Source: Candidatus Pelagibacter sp. (GTDB lineage Bacteria; Pseudomonadota; Alphaproteobacteria; Pelagibacterales; Pelagibacteraceae). Taken from it: a stretch of DNA of 64,000 nt. Position 1 is the stretch's first letter; every line of letters begins with the position of its first letter. The stretch is from NCBI GenBank assembly GCA_028103285.1, contig JAOHNF010000003.1, positions 1-64,000 of the forward strand. Direction: 5' to 3'. Shown piece by piece: positions 26,217 through 37,596 of the stretch. The notes under the pieces are model-generated. The model saw only the letters and a program-made list of their open reading frames with translations, did no database searches and had not been told where the DNA came from. Position numbers and translations under genes: made by a program.

Positions 26217-27238
26217 TATTTGAAGTCATCAATTAGCTTAACAAATTTATCAATAAATTCTTTGTTAGTTGGTAACTTATTTTTTTTCATATCCTTTTGA
26301 ATTTTTTTATAATTTTTTTTGATATTATTTAGAGTGCCAAATAAACTTATAAAGTTTCTTCTAGAGACAAAAATTCCTTTCTTTTGTCCAATAACATGTT
26401 TTATATCATCGAAAATTACGACAGGTCTTCTTCTGGCTAGTGCTTCAAGCAACACCATGGGGTGTCCTTCTGTAAATGAAGGTAAAATAAAAATATTATG
26501 ATCATCGTAATATTTAATTAATTTAGTTTTATTGCTTTGAGTTGAAATTATTTTTATATTACTTTGATTAATTTTATGAGGTATCTCTTTTTCTGCTCCT
26601 ATAACTGTAAGAGAAAAATCCCTTTTATTCCTTATTAATTCTGCTAAAGAATAAATTCCTTTTTCTACTCTAATTCTTCCCACATATAATAATTTAAAAT
26701 TTTTTATTTCAATATTTTTTGGTTGTCTAAGCCACACGGAGTCTAATTGAGATGGATTTAAAATTTTTCCATTTTTTCCTCTAAGTATATAATCTCTACA
26801 GCTTATTAGATTGGAAATAGCTCCTATAATGCTAAACATAAAATGATAAATGAGTGGTCCAATTTTTCCAAAAATAGCTTTGTACTCTCCGTACCCATCG
26901 CTTCTTAGATACACAATAGGTTTCTTGCCTAAAAATTTAATAAATAAAGAAATGATGAATGTATAAGGAGAAATTGAAATTATTAAAAATTTAGATTCTT
27001 TATTTTTTGAAGCAACTATTACAGAAGAGAGATAAGAAAAAATATTATTAAATATTTTAATTTTTTTTATCTTTATCTCGTGGGACCTTTGCTTATTAGA
27101 TTTTCTTCCAAATAAATTGACTTCAAATTTTTTATTTAAACCTTCAGGAGTTGACTTAAGATCTAAGTTATCACAGTAATATTTATTATCTATTAGAGTT
27201 ATACTTTCGTTGGAAAAAATAAATAATTTTTTTTTCAT
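26216..27238 (-). CDS. Family 4 glycosyltransferase
   Basis: A 340-aa GT-B fold glycosyltransferase from the ATG at 27238, which overlaps the lepA stop (TGATG); a TTG one codon upstream is less likely. The C-terminal donor-binding half shows [13 protein letters not shown] and the EX7E-like segment [20 protein letters not shown]. Donor and acceptor are unknown; surface glycan synthesis is likely. It is the last protein gene of the long translation operon, ending at tRNA-Ser. Confidence 0.83.
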   Translation of the reverse strand: MKKKLFIFSNESITLIDNKYYCDNLDLKSTPEGLNKKFEVNLFGRKSNKQRSHEIKIKKIKIFNNIFSYLSSVIVASKNKESKFLIISISPYTFIISLFIKFLGKKPIVYLRSDGYGEYKAIFGKIGPLIYHFMFSIIGAISNLISCRDYILRGKNGKILNPSQLDSVWLRQPKNIEIKNFKLLYVGRIRVEKGIYSLAELIRNKRDFSLTVIGAEKEIPHKINQSNIKIISTQSNKTKLIKYYDDHNIFILPSFTEGHPMVLLEALARRRPVVIFDDIKHVIGQKKGIFVSRRNFISLFGTLNNIKKNYKKIQKDMKKNKLPTNKEFIDKFVKLIDDFK

Positions 27239-29046
27239 CAAGAATCCTTATTGATCTTCAAAACTCCAATAAATGCTTCTTGCGGAATTTCTACTTTACC
27301 AAATTGTTTTGATCTAGCTTTTCCTTTTTTTTGTTTCTTTAATAGTTTTTTCTTTCTATCTCCAGCTCCGCCACCGTGAATTTTTGTCAGAACGTCTTTT
27401 GAAAATCCTTTGATTGACTCTCTAGCTACAATCTTTCCTCCAATGGCTGCTTGGATTGGAATCATGAAATTGTGTCTTGGAATTAGATCTTTTAATTTCT
27501 CACAAACCTGACGACCTGTAGTTTGTGCAAAATTTTTGTGTATAATCATAGCCAAGGCATCAACTGGTTCTGCATTAACTAATATGCCAAGTTTAACCAG
27601 GTCTCCTTCTTTATGCTCTGTTATTTCATAATCAAAACTTGCGTATCCACTAGAAATAGATTTTAACTTATCGTTAAAATCGAAAACAACTTCATTTAAT
27701 GGCATGTCGTATGATAAAACTGCTCTATTACCCGAGTAACTAAGGTTTGTTTGTAATCCTCTTTTATCCTGACAAATTTTTATTATAGATCCTAAATATT
27801 CATCAGGCGTTATAATGGTGGCCTTAATCCAAGGCTCTTCTATCTTTAAAATTTTTGTGGGGTCTGGCATACTTGAAGGGTTTTGAAGATCTATAATATC
27901 TCCATTTACTTCATGAACTTTATAAATTACTCCTGGTGTAGTCGTTATTAAGTTCACATCAAACTCTCTCTCAAGTCTTTCTGTTATAATTTCTAAGTGT
28001 AATAATCCTAAAAATCCACATCTAAATCCTAGGCCTAAAGCGCTTGAAGACTCTGCTTCATATGAAAAACTAGCATCATTTAATTTAAGCTTTCCTAAGC
28101 CATCTTTTAACTTTTGATATTCAGAACTATCAACAGGAAATAAACCGCAGAAAACAACCGGTTTACTTGGTTTAAACCCAGGTAAAGGTTCGTTAATTGG
28201 ATTTGATGCATCGCAAATAGTGTCTCCCACCTTTGTCTCTGATAAAGATTTAATTCCTGTAATAATGAATCCTATTTCACCTGAATTTAATTCATTGATA
28301 TCAGTTGGTTTTGGTGTGAATACTCCCACTTTTTCAATGACATATTCTTGACCATTAGACATTAGTTTAATCTTCATATTTTTTTTTATTTTTCCATTTA
28401 AAACTCTTACTAATATCACGACTCCAAGGTAGGTATCGTACCAACTATCAACCAGTAGTGATTTTAATTTTTCTTCTTGCACGCCTTTTGGGGCTGGTAA
28501 TACATTGACTATTGCTTCTAGAATCTCATCAATGCCTTCACCTGTTTTACCTGAACAGCCAATTGCACTCGATGTGTCAATTCCAATCACATCTTCGATT
28601 TCTTTTTTTGTTTTTTCTAAATCTGAAGCGGGTAAATCTATCTTATTTAAGATTGGAATAACCTCATGATTAATTTCTAACGCTTGATACACATTTGCTA
28701 AGGTTTGAGCTTCTACACCTTGAGTGCTATCTACAATTAATAATGATCCTTCACATGCAGATAAAGATCTACTTACTTCATATCCAAAATCAACATGGCC
28801 AGGTGTGTCAATAATATTTAAAGTGTAAATATTTCCATCCTTAGCTTTATATTTTAACTTTACAGTCTGTGCTTTAATAGTAATTCCTCTTTCTCTCTCT
28901 ATATCCATAGAGTCTAGAACTTGTTGTTTCATTTCTCGTTCAGCCAAACCTCCACATTTATGGATAATTCTATCAGCAATAGTAGATTTACCGTGATCAA
29001 TGTGCGCAATTATAGAAAAATTACGAATTCTTTTTATATCTGACAT
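27238..29046 (-). CDS. lepA: Elongation factor 4 (LepA)
   Basis: A 602-aa translational GTPase that acts on stalled or late-stage ribosomes. G1 [10 protein letters not shown]3 DTPGHVDF and G4 NKID are present near the N-terminus, and the LepA-specific C-terminal domain ends in the basic [19 protein letters not shown] region. Length is as expected. It shares one base with the pheT stop (TAATG) on its 5' side. Confidence 0.96.
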   Translation of the reverse strand: MSDIKRIRNFSIIAHIDHGKSTIADRIIHKCGGLAEREMKQQVLDSMDIERERGITIKAQTVKLKYKAKDGNIYTLNIIDTPGHVDFGYEVSRSLSACEGSLLIVDSTQGVEAQTLANVYQALEINHEVIPILNKIDLPASDLEKTKKEIEDVIGIDTSSAIGCSGKTGEGIDEILEAIVNVLPAPKGVQEEKLKSLLVDSWYDTYLGVVILVRVLNGKIKKNMKIKLMSNGQEYVIEKVGVFTPKPTDINELNSGEIGFIITGIKSLSETKVGDTICDASNPINEPLPGFKPSKPVVFCGLFPVDSSEYQKLKDGLGKLKLNDASFSYEAESSSALGLGFRCGFLGLLHLEIITERLEREFDVNLITTTPGVIYKVHEVNGDIIDLQNPSSMPDPTKILKIEEPWIKATIITPDEYLGSIIKICQDKRGLQTNLSYSGNRAVLSYDMPLNEVVFDFNDKLKSISSGYASFDYEITEHKEGDLVKLGILVNAEPVDALAMIIHKNFAQTTGRQVCEKLKDLIPRHNFMIPIQAAIGGKIVARESIKGFSKDVLTKIHGGGAGDRKKKLLKKQKKGKARSKQFGKVEIPQEAFIGVLKINKDS

Positions 29047-31448
29047 TAGGATCTGATTACAGCACCAGTTTTTTCACTTACTATTCTAATGATATTTTTG
29101 CTGATCTTATCTAAGTCATTTTCAGTTAAAGTTTTATCAAAGGCTTGAAGTGTAACATTTATAGCAACTGATTTTTTATCTTTTGGAATATTTTCACCTT
29201 CATATACATCAAAGGTAATAACTTTTTGTATTAGTTTTTCATCTACCTCTTTAATTACTTTTTCTAGAATACCAATTTTAAAAATTTTATCTATTACGAA
29301 AGCAAAATCTCTTTCAGATTTTTGAAAATCAGAAACTTCAAAGCTTTTTTTTCTTTCTCTTAATTTTTTATTTGGCTCAGGTATATTTTTTAAAAAAATT
29401 TCAAAACCAAAAATATTTTTATCTTTAAAATCTAGATTTTTTATTATCGCTGGATGCATCTCTCCAAAATAAGCAAGGTGTGAACCTTTTTCAGATTTTA
29501 AATTAATGGAGCCTGATCTACCAGGGTGGTAAGAATATTTTGTATTATCACTTACAAATAAATCTTTTCGTTCGATGCCAAGTTCTAACAAGGTTTTTAT
29601 CACATCACTTTTAATGTCAAAAACATCGATGTTTCTCTCTTTTTCAAGCCAACTTTTTTTATTTATTTTTCCTGACTTCAAACCACCCACTACAACTTGC
29701 TGTTCTCCAGGATTTTTACCGAAAAATGTGGGGCCTATTTCAAATAAAGACAGTTCTTCATATCCTCTATCTTGATTTTTTTTAAGATGAAAAGCTAAAT
29801 TCGAAAAAATGGATCTTCTTAAAACATCTAGGTCAGATGAAATGGGATTATAAATTGAAATCTCTTTTTCACCCTTTGAAAATTGTTTATCAATTTTAGA
29901 GTCGGTGAACGACCAAGTAACCGTTTCTAAGTAACCTTTTGAAGCTAAAGCTCTTTGAGATAAGTGGAAAATTTTTTGTTTAAAATTTAATGTATCTTTA
30001 GTTCGATTTTTTTCTGGCTTTATAAGTTTAATTTTATTGAAACCTTTAATTCTAATTAATTCTTCTATTATATCTTCATCTAAGCTAACGTCTGGCCTCC
30101 ATGTTGGCACTGCTACAATTAAATCTTTTTTTCCTTTTTTACATTTGAAGCCAAGAGAAGATAATATTTTATCGGCTTCAATAATAGTTATTGGAATTCC
30201 AATTATCTTCTCAAATTTTTCAATTTTAAATTTAATAGTTTTACTGCTTTGAAATGGCTTGCCTGTAATTATAAATTTACTTGCATTTCCACCACAAATT
30301 TTGATAATTAATTCAGTTGCTAACTCTAATCCTTCCTTAGTTGAATTTGGGTCAATGCCTCTTTCAAACCTGTATTTGGCGTCTGTATTGATATTTAGTT
30401 CACGAGCTGTTTTTCTTATTGAGGAAGGTAAGAAATAGGCTGCTTCAAGCAATATATTTTTGGTATTTAATTCGGTTGAAGTAGATGATCCTCCAATTAT
30501 ACCTCCTAGACCTAGAACTTTTGATTTATCAGAAATAACACACATTCCTTTTTTTAATTTGTATTTTGTGCTATCAAGTGCTTCAAATTCTTCTCCCTCT
30601 TTTGAATTTCTAATTATAATTTCTTTATTTATTTTGTCTGCATCGTACGCATGTAGAGGTCTATTTAAATCAAACATAACGTAATTTGTTATATCTACTA
30701 CTGCGGAAATAGGTTTAAGTCCTAAGGCTATTAATTTGCTCTTAAGCCAATCAGGGCTTTCTTTATTGGTAATATTTTTAATATAACAACTTCCAAAAGT
30801 TGTGCATCCTTGGTCTTTTTCTTTTGTAATCGATGTTTTAATTACATGTTTTATAGTTTGTTTTATTTTTTTTCTTTTAGTTTGAATTAACTTTCCTACT
30901 CCTGCTGAATAAAGATCTCTAGCTATTCCTCTTATACCTAAACAGTCTGCTCTATTTGGTGTGATTGAAATATCAATAGATTTTTCTGATTTAGTATTAA
31001 AAAAACTCTTACCAACTTCTTTTTCTTTTTTCTTGAGCTCAATAATACCATTGCTTTCATTTGATAAATTTAATTCGTTCTCAGAACAAAGCATTCCTTT
31101 AGACTCAACACCTCTAATTTTTACAATTTTTAATTCAAACTTTGTCTTTGGGATTACTGCACCTGGTGGAGCATAAATTGTAACAAGACCTTCTCTGGCA
31201 TTTGGAGCTCCACAAACAACTTTTAATATTTTATTTTCTCCAATTAAAACATCGCAAATTTTTAATTTATCTGCATTAGGGTGTTTTTCTGTTTTTAGAA
31301 TTTTAGCAATCTTAAAAGAACTCATGTCTCCAGAATTTTCTTTTATACCCTCTACTTCTAGACCAATATTGGTTAAATGATCTACAATTTGAGATTCATT
31401 TGCAGTAGTTTTAAGATGCTCTTTAAGCCAAGGTATAGTGATTATCAT
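29046..31448 (-). CDS. pheT: Phenylalanyl-tRNA synthetase beta subunit
   Basis: An 800-aa subunit. It opens with [12 protein letters not shown], then a tRNA-binding OB-fold ([12 protein letters not shown]), the B3/B4 editing region, B5 domains and a C-terminal anticodon-recognition domain. It forms an alpha2-beta2 enzyme with PheS, contributing tRNA binding and editing of mis-charged Tyr-tRNA-Phe. It overlaps pheS by 4 bases (ATGA). Confidence 0.96.
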   Translation of the reverse strand: MIITIPWLKEHLKTTANESQIVDHLTNIGLEVEGIKENSGDMSSFKIAKILKTEKHPNADKLKICDVLIGENKILKVVCGAPNAREGLVTIYAPPGAVIPKTKFELKIVKIRGVESKGMLCSENELNLSNESNGIIELKKKEKEVGKSFFNTKSEKSIDISITPNRADCLGIRGIARDLYSAGVGKLIQTKRKKIKQTIKHVIKTSITKEKDQGCTTFGSCYIKNITNKESPDWLKSKLIALGLKPISAVVDITNYVMFDLNRPLHAYDADKINKEIIIRNSKEGEEFEALDSTKYKLKKGMCVISDKSKVLGLGGIIGGSSTSTELNTKNILLEAAYFLPSSIRKTARELNINTDAKYRFERGIDPNSTKEGLELATELIIKICGGNASKFIITGKPFQSSKTIKFKIEKFEKIIGIPITIIEADKILSSLGFKCKKGKKDLIVAVPTWRPDVSLDEDIIEELIRIKGFNKIKLIKPEKNRTKDTLNFKQKIFHLSQRALASKGYLETVTWSFTDSKIDKQFSKGEKEISIYNPISSDLDVLRRSIFSNLAFHLKKNQDRGYEELSLFEIGPTFFGKNPGEQQVVVGGLKSGKINKKSWLEKERNIDVFDIKSDVIKTLLELGIERKDLFVSDNTKYSYHPGRSGSINLKSEKGSHLAYFGEMHPAIIKNLDFKDKNIFGFEIFLKNIPEPNKKLRERKKSFEVSDFQKSERDFAFVIDKIFKIGILEKVIKEVDEKLIQKVITFDVYEGENIPKDKKSVAINVTLQAFDKTLTENDLDKISKNIIRIVSEKTGAVIRS

Positions 31449-32512
31449 TTACTCAAACCTCTGTAATTTGTTGGCACATCTAAAGGGTCAAAACCAAAGT
31501 GGCTTAACCATCTATAATCTGTTTCAAAAAAAGCTCTAAGATCATTAATTCCATATTTTAACATAGCTAATCGATCTATACCTATTCCAAAAGCAAAACC
31601 TTGAAAATTTTTTGAATCAATTTTTACATTTTTCAGAACATTGGGATGAACCATGCCACATCCTAAAACTTCTAGCCATTTATCACCCTCTCCAATAACT
31701 ATTTTTCCATTATCAATTTTGTAGCCTATATCAACCTCAGCTGAAGGTTCTGTAAATGGAAAATGACTTGGTCTAAATCTCATCTTTACATTTTTAACTT
31801 CAAAAAACTCTTTGATAAAATAATCTAAACAGCCTTTTAAATGTCCCATATTAATATTTTTATCTATATGCAGGCCTTCGAGTTGATGAAACATTGGTGC
31901 ATGAGTTTGATCACTGTCACAACGGTAAGTTCTGCCAGGAGCAATTATTTTAAATGGTGGTTTACTATTAAGCATTGTTCTGATTTGAACTGGAGAGGTG
32001 TGTGTTCTTAATAGTAGTTTTTTATTCTTTTCTAAATAAAAAGTATCATGCATGTCTCTTGCTGGATGATCCTCAGGTGTATTTAAAGCTGTAAAATTAT
32101 TATATTCATTTTCCACATCAGGTCCCTCTGCTACAGAAAAACCTATTTCTGAAAATATAGATGATATTTCATCAATTACTTGTGAAACAGGATGAATTTT
32201 TCCTTGCCTAGAAGGTCTAATAGGTAAAGTAACATCAACTTTCTCGTTTTTTAATTTTTCATTAATTTGACTAGTTTCAATTTCTAAATTTTTTTGTTCT
32301 AGCTGATTAGATAGATCGTCTTTAATTTTATTTAAGTTTGATGCAAATGCTTTTCTTTTTTCAGGTTCTAAGGAACCCAAATTCTTAAATTGTGCTGTGA
32401 TCTGTCCATTTTTGCCAAAAAATTCTGTTTTAATATTTTGTAATTCTTCCTTAGACTTTACAGAATCTATCTTTGCATTAAATAATGAATTTATTTTGTC
32501 TAAATCACTCAT
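31445..32512 (-). CDS. pheS: Phenylalanyl-tRNA synthetase alpha subunit
   Basis: A 355-aa class II catalytic subunit. It has an N-terminal coiled coil (about 1-90), then class II motif 2 around [21 protein letters not shown] and motif 3 in [14 protein letters not shown]. It activates phenylalanine and charges tRNA-Phe with PheT. It is 48 bases downstream of rplT in the standard infC-rpmI-rplT-pheS-pheT order. Confidence 0.97.
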   Translation of the reverse strand: MSDLDKINSLFNAKIDSVKSKEELQNIKTEFFGKNGQITAQFKNLGSLEPEKRKAFASNLNKIKDDLSNQLEQKNLEIETSQINEKLKNEKVDVTLPIRPSRQGKIHPVSQVIDEISSIFSEIGFSVAEGPDVENEYNNFTALNTPEDHPARDMHDTFYLEKNKKLLLRTHTSPVQIRTMLNSKPPFKIIAPGRTYRCDSDQTHAPMFHQLEGLHIDKNINMGHLKGCLDYFIKEFFEVKNVKMRFRPSHFPFTEPSAEVDIGYKIDNGKIVIGEGDKWLEVLGCGMVHPNVLKNVKIDSKNFQGFAFGIGIDRLAMLKYGINDLRAFFETDYRWLSHFGFDPLDVPTNYRGLSK

Positions 32513-32560
32513 CGGATAATTGATTTTTTATATTATGTTGAGATTAAATCAAAGGCCCTT

Positions 32561-32917
32561 TTAAACTAGGGAGGATTGAACCTTTTTTACAACAGATTTA
32601 AAGACTTCTGGATTATTATAGGCTAATTCAGCTAATACTTTTCTATCAAGTTTAATTTTTGACTTAGCTAAACCACTAATAAATTTTGCGTAAGTTAGTC
32701 CTTCCGCTCTCACTCCAGCATTGATTCTCTGGATCCATAAAGATCTAAATTCTCTTTTTTTAGCTTTTCTATCTCTATAAGCATATTGCATTGCCTTCTC
32801 CATAGCTTGACGAGCTATTCGGATGGTATTTTTTCTTCTGCCTCGTTGACCTTTTACAGTTTTTAAAACTTTATTATGTTTTGCTCTACTTACAACACCT
32901 CTTTTAGTTCTTGCCAT
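32561..32917 (-). CDS. rplT: 50S ribosomal protein L20
   Basis: A 118-aa very basic protein with the L20 features [14 protein letters not shown] near the start and the [20 protein letters not shown] segment. It is an early assembly protein of the large subunit and represses its own operon in some bacteria. It lies 8 bases after rpmI. Confidence 0.97.
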   Translation of the reverse strand: MARTKRGVVSRAKHNKVLKTVKGQRGRRKNTIRIARQAMEKAMQYAYRDRKAKKREFRSLWIQRINAGVRAEGLTYAKFISGLAKSKIKLDRKVLAELAYNNPEVFKSVVKKVQSSLV

Positions 32918-32925
32918 TTTAATTC

Positions 32926-33126
32926 CTATTTATTGTAGGGCATATACGATTTAACAATTTTTGAATCTTGTTTTGACATTATCGTTGTGCCTCTAAGTTT
33001 TCTTATTTGTGAATTCGTTCTTTTAATCATTCCATGCCTTTTCCCCGCTTGTGGTCTTTTAACTTTACCTGAAGCAGTAAATGTAAATCTTTTTTTTGCT
33101 GAGCTTTTAGTTTTAAGTTTAGGCAT
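32926..33126 (-). CDS. rpmI: 50S ribosomal protein L35
   Basis: A 66-aa basic protein starting [14 protein letters not shown], the L35 hallmark, with [13 protein letters not shown] following. It is a component of the large subunit. It lies between infC (59-base gap) and rplT, the universal order. Confidence 0.97.
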   Translation of the reverse strand: MPKLKTKSSAKKRFTFTASGKVKRPQAGKRHGMIKRTNSQIRKLRGTTIMSKQDSKIVKSYMPYNK

Positions 33127-33185
33127 TAATATTTTGGTTTTATATAGGCAATAATTTATCTTTACAAGACGATTTTATATTAAAT

Positions 33186-33731
33186 TTATATGGGCTGAAT
33201 GATCATAACCATTTGTCTGCCTTCAAATTTAGGCCTGCTTTCAACTTTTGCAATATCTTTTGTTTCTTCTATTATTTTGTTCATTAACTCTTTACCAAGC
33301 TCTGTGTGTTGCATCTCTCTACCTTTAAATTTAACGGTAAATTTGACTTTATCCCCTTTTGTAATAAATTTTTTAGCATTCTTAATCTTAAAATTATAAT
33401 CGTGCGTATCTGTTCCAGGTCTTAATTTGATTTCTTTGAGTGCAACTATTTTTTGTTTTTTTTTAGCTACATTTGCTTTTTTTTGTAAATCATATTTGTA
33501 CTTACCCATATCCATAATTTTGCAAACTGGTGGGTTTGCGTTAGGAGAAATTTCTATTAAATCCAAACCTTCTTGTTTGGCTATCTCAATAGCTTTGTTA
33601 AGCGGCATTGAACCAAGATTTCCACCATCACTTCCGATAACCTGAACATCTATAGCTCTAATTCTTTCATTAGCTTTAGGCCCTTGAGGTTTGCTTCTTC
33701 TTTGAAAATAGTTGGGTTTAAAGTTTGACAC
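33186..33731 (-). CDS. infC: Translation initiation factor IF-3
   Basis: A 181-aa two-domain factor. The N-terminal domain includes IRAIDVQVIGSDGGNLG, a lysine-rich linker follows, and the C-terminal domain includes KLRPGTDTHDYNFKIKNAKKF. It binds the 30S subunit and checks start-codon selection. The apparent start is GTG, overlapping the thrS stop (TAGTG). A non-ATG start is notable because IF-3 discriminates against such codons and autoregulates this way in E. coli with AUU; whether that happens here is inference. Confidence 0.95.
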   Translation of the reverse strand: MSNFKPNYFQRRSKPQGPKANERIRAIDVQVIGSDGGNLGSMPLNKAIEIAKQEGLDLIEISPNANPPVCKIMDMGKYKYDLQKKANVAKKKQKIVALKEIKLRPGTDTHDYNFKIKNAKKFITKGDKVKFTVKFKGREMQHTELGKELMNKIIEETKDIAKVESRPKFEGRQMVMIIQPI

Positions 33732-35647
33732 TAATTTAAAGGCAGCTTATTGGAGGCTAACATATTTTTTATAAAATCTTCTCTTTTGACAACTTCTTGT
33801 TTATCTGATCCTAGCTTTCTAACTGTTACAGTATTATCAGCAACTTCTTTTTTTCCACAGACAATAATGAACGGAACTTTTGCTAGAGAATGTTCTCTAA
33901 CTTTATAATTTATTTTCTCATTTCTTAAATCCATCTCACATTTTATACCTTCTTTAAACAAATCTTCAAATAACTTTTTTACATATTCATTATTTTCTTC
34001 TGCTATTGGACATACTACAGCCTGTGAAGGTGAAAGCCAAAAAGGTAATCTACCTGCATAATTTTCTATTAAAATTCCAATAAATCTTTCTAACGATCCA
34101 AATAATGCTCTATGAAGCATTACTGGAACTTTTTTATTTCCATCTTTAGCAATATATGATGCGCCTAGTCTGTTTGGTAAATTTAAATCCACTTGTAAAG
34201 TTCCACATTGCCAGTCTCTTCCAATAGCATCTCTTAAAACAAATTCAATTTTAGGACCGTAAAAAGCTCCTTCTCCTTTATTAATTTCATATTCAAGTTT
34301 TGATTGTTTAATTGCGGATAAAAGCGCTGCTTCAGATTTATCCCATACACTGTCATCTCCAACTCTTTTTTCTGGCCGATCTGAATATTTTAAGACAACA
34401 TTTTCAAAACCTAAGGCTTTATAAATTTCTAAAATTAAATTGGTCACTGTTAAAGATTCTTGTGTTATTTGATCTTCCGTACAAAAAATATGTGCGTCAT
34501 CTTGAGTAAAGGCTCTTACTCTCAATAACCCATGTAATGCTCCTGATGGTTCATACCTATGAACTTTACCAAATTCAGATAACTTCAACGGTAAATCTCT
34601 ATAACTTTTTAAACCCTGGTTAAAAACTTGAACACATCCAGGACAATTCATCGGTTTCACGGCAAATGTTTTTTTATCTGGTGTTTCAGAAGTAAACATA
34701 TGTTCACCAAATTTATCCCAGTGACCAGATTTTTCCCACAATGATCTGTCTAGTAATTCAGGAGTATTGATCTCTTTGTAACCAGCTAACCTTTGCTTTG
34801 ATCTCATATATTCAACTAATCTTTGAAATAATAGCCACCCTTTTTCATGCCAGAATACCGCTCCGGGACTCTCTTCCCTGAAATGAAATAAATCCATTTC
34901 TTTGCCAAGTTTTCGGTGATCTCTTTTCTCCGCCTCCTCTAATCGATGTAAATAGTCATCTAACTCTTTTTTTGTTGTCCAGCATGTTCCATAAATTCGT
35001 TGAAGCATTTCATTATTAGAATCACCTCTCCAGTATGCTCCTGAAACTTTGGTTAGTTTAAAAGCCTTTCCGATTTTACCTGTTGAAGCAAGATGAGGTC
35101 CTTTACATAAGTCATGCCATTCTCCATGGTTATAGATTGATACTTCTTGTCCAGTTGGAATACCTTCAATAATTTCTGCTTTATATTTTTCTCCTATTTT
35201 AAGAAAGTGTGCTATAGCATCATCTCTTTTCCAGACCTCTCTAGAAGTTTTTTCATCTCTATCAACAATTTCAGCCATTTTTTTTTCAATTTTTTTTAAA
35301 TCTTCTTCTATGAATGGTTCTTTTCTTGAAAAATCATAATAAAAGCCGTTTTCAATTACAGGTCCAATAGTTACTTGAGTACCAGGATACAGCTCTTGAA
35401 CAGCCATTGCTAAAATATGTGCAGCATCATGTCTAATAACTTCTAGGCCTTCTTTATCTTTAGGTGTAATAATTTTAACTTTAGAATTCTTAGTTATTTG
35501 ATGACTTAGATCTTTTAATTCACCGTCAACTTCCATTATGAGGGCAACTTTTTCTAAAGACTTACTAATTTTTTTTGTCAATTCAAATCCATTGATGGAT
35601 TTATCAAAATCTATTTTTTTTCCGTCTAATAGTGTAATTTGAGACAT
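33731..35647 (-). CDS. thrS: Threonyl-tRNA synthetase
   Basis: A 638-aa enzyme with an N-terminal TGS domain, an editing domain (HDAAHILAMAVQELYPG and the HxxxH-type zinc/editing motifs), a class II catalytic core (MNCPGCVQVFN contributing the zinc cysteine, RVRAFTQDDAH) and a C-terminal anticodon-binding domain. Normal length. It sits between a glycosyltransferase and infC, sharing a base with each. Confidence 0.97.
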   Translation of the reverse strand: MSQITLLDGKKIDFDKSINGFELTKKISKSLEKVALIMEVDGELKDLSHQITKNSKVKIITPKDKEGLEVIRHDAAHILAMAVQELYPGTQVTIGPVIENGFYYDFSRKEPFIEEDLKKIEKKMAEIVDRDEKTSREVWKRDDAIAHFLKIGEKYKAEIIEGIPTGQEVSIYNHGEWHDLCKGPHLASTGKIGKAFKLTKVSGAYWRGDSNNEMLQRIYGTCWTTKKELDDYLHRLEEAEKRDHRKLGKEMDLFHFREESPGAVFWHEKGWLLFQRLVEYMRSKQRLAGYKEINTPELLDRSLWEKSGHWDKFGEHMFTSETPDKKTFAVKPMNCPGCVQVFNQGLKSYRDLPLKLSEFGKVHRYEPSGALHGLLRVRAFTQDDAHIFCTEDQITQESLTVTNLILEIYKALGFENVVLKYSDRPEKRVGDDSVWDKSEAALLSAIKQSKLEYEINKGEGAFYGPKIEFVLRDAIGRDWQCGTLQVDLNLPNRLGASYIAKDGNKKVPVMLHRALFGSLERFIGILIENYAGRLPFWLSPSQAVVCPIAEENNEYVKKLFEDLFKEGIKCEMDLRNEKINYKVREHSLAKVPFIIVCGKKEVADNTVTVRKLGSDKQEVVKREDFIKNMLASNKLPLN

Positions 35648-36804
35648 TATTTTTTTAACAATTTTTTATATTCTTTTAAATTTGTGTCACACATTATTTC
35701 AACATCAAATTTTTTAGTTATATTTTTTCTACCTTCATTCCCCATTGATTTCAGTTCTTCCTGAGTTAATTGAATAACAGTATTTAAACTTTTCGCAAGT
35801 TCTCTAGGATCATCAAACTGATATAAAAATCCAGATTTTTTGTTAAGAATAGTTTCTTTTGATCCCCCTATGTTGCTTGCTACAATCGGTTTTCCCATAG
35901 ATTGTGCTTCAACAGCCACTCGACCAAAGGCTTCTGGCTCAATTGAAGCTGAAACAACTACATCTGCTAATGAGTATGCTAGAGGCATTTCTTTACAGTG
36001 ATTAAAAAATTTTACTTTGTTATTCAGGCTATATCTTTCAACTAAATTTATAAGTTTTTTTTTATAGACTGTTCGCCCTTGATCTGAGCCAAGCATTATA
36101 GCTTGAAAATTAATGAAATTATAATCTTCTATCAAAATATTTAAAGACTCGATAAATTTAACTTGACCTTTCCAATTTGTTAAGCGTCCTGGCATTAAAA
36201 TTGTAAATTTATTAAAATTTAATCCCCATTCTTTTTTTAGTTTTTCTTGTTTAAGAATTGAAATATTTTTCTGATTATAATAATCAATATTAATACCTCT
36301 ATAAATTACTCTTAATTTTTTTTTTCTATTGAGGTATTCACTATAATTTTCATTAATGTGGCTGAAAATAAAATTTGACCCAGCTATGGTTAGTTTCGCT
36401 TTTAACATAATACTATTATAAAATTTCTTAAATTTACTTTTAAAATTATAAGTTCCGTGAAAAGTTGTAACAAAAGTTCTACGAGTCAAAAAACAGGCAA
36501 AATAACATGACCAAGCAGGTGCTCTACTTCTTGCGTGTACGATGTTAATATTAAAAAAAATTATAAATAAAGATAATGCTAGAGCATTAAATATTACTAG
36601 TATTGGATTTTTAGAATGAACAGGTAGTCTAATTATTTTAACTTTTTCTTTTTTAATAAACTTTAACAAATCACCACCTGCTGTAACGATAAACGAGCCA
36701 CATTCTTTTTCTGCTAAATAGTGCGCGATATCATAACAGCCGGTTTCAGCACCGCCATAACCAAGCTTTGGTATTACTTGAAGAACATTTATTTTAGTAC
36801 TCAT
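35647..36804 (-). CDS. Family 4 glycosyltransferase
   Basis: A 385-aa GT-B glycosyltransferase. The N-terminal glycine loop is IPKLGYGGAETGCYDIA; the donor-side motifs are MPGRLTNWKGQ and the E-x7-E segment PEAFGRVAVEAQSMGKPIVAS. It probably modifies a lipid-linked or surface glycan. Gene order (TAATG overlap with thrS) makes it the first gene of the translation operon, an odd but often conserved partner. It diverges from the hydrolase gene across 36 bases. Confidence 0.87.
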   Translation of the reverse strand: MSTKINVLQVIPKLGYGGAETGCYDIAHYLAEKECGSFIVTAGGDLLKFIKKEKVKIIRLPVHSKNPILVIFNALALSLFIIFFNINIVHARSRAPAWSCYFACFLTRRTFVTTFHGTYNFKSKFKKFYNSIMLKAKLTIAGSNFIFSHINENYSEYLNRKKKLRVIYRGINIDYYNQKNISILKQEKLKKEWGLNFNKFTILMPGRLTNWKGQVKFIESLNILIEDYNFINFQAIMLGSDQGRTVYKKKLINLVERYSLNNKVKFFNHCKEMPLAYSLADVVVSASIEPEAFGRVAVEAQSMGKPIVASNIGGSKETILNKKSGFLYQFDDPRELAKSLNTVIQLTQEELKSMGNEGRKNITKKFDVEIMCDTNLKEYKKLLKK

Positions 36805-36840
36805 GTTAGTTGGTATATAATAACAAATTAAAATACTAAT

Positions 36841-37596
36841 ATGAAAAAATTTAAATATTTAAAAATTTCAAATACAAAAAAACTTAGATTTATTGACAAT
36901 TACTATAAAAAAAATCTTTATATAGTTTTTCTTCCGGGCTTTATGTCTGATATTGATGGAAAAAAACCTCAAGCTTTTAAACAATATGCAGTTAAAAATA
37001 AGTTAGGTTTTTTAGCTATTGAGTATTCTGGACACGGTAAATCATCAGGTGAGTTTATAAAAGGAAATATAACTGCATGGTCTAATGATGCTAAAAATTC
37101 AATTAAAAGAATTGTTAAAAAAAATAAATTTATACTTATCGGTTCTAGCATGGGTGCCTGGATTTCTTTAAATCAGTTTAAATATTTTGAAAATCAAATT
37201 TTAGGTTTTGTTGGTATAGGCTCAGCTCCTGAATTTCTTGAAAGGTTAATTTGGAAAAAGTTTCCAAAAAAAAATAAAAATGAAATTATCACTAAAGGAT
37301 TAAGTGTTATTAAGAATGGAAAATATGAATATCCTATTACCGCCCAACTAATTAGAGATGGAAGAAAAAATAAGATCTTATCTAAAAAATTAAGATCAAA
37401 AATTAAAGTAACTATGGTTCATGGTGGTAAAGATGAGGTTGTGCCAGTATCTTTTTCAAGAAAAGTTCTTTCAATATTTCCGAATGCACAAAAGAAGTTA
37501 GTAGTAATTAAAAATGCTGATCACAGCTTATCAGATCAAGCTCCTCTAAAAAAAATAATTAAAGAATTAAATAACATTATTGAAAATATAGTTTAG
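36841..37596 (+). CDS. Alpha/beta hydrolase
   Basis: A 251-aa serine hydrolase. The oxyanion segment is VFLPGFMSDIDGKKPQAF, the nucleophile elbow is IGSSMGAW, the acid is probably the aspartate in HGGKDEVVP and the histidine is in NADHSLSD. The early HGKSSGEF loop is typical of small alphaproteobacterial hydrolases of this type. The substrate is unknown. Its 3' end overlaps the convergent epimerase-like gene by 30 bases. Confidence 0.87.
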   Translation: MKKFKYLKISNTKKLRFIDNYYKKNLYIVFLPGFMSDIDGKKPQAFKQYAVKNKLGFLAIEYSGHGKSSGEFIKGNITAWSNDAKNSIKRIVKKNKFILIGSSMGAWISLNQFKYFENQILGFVGIGSAPEFLERLIWKKFPKKNKNEIITKGLSVIKNGKYEYPITAQLIRDGRKNKILSKKLRSKIKVTMVHGGKDEVVPVSFSRKVLSIFPNAQKKLVVIKNADHSLSDQAPLKKIIKELNNIIENIV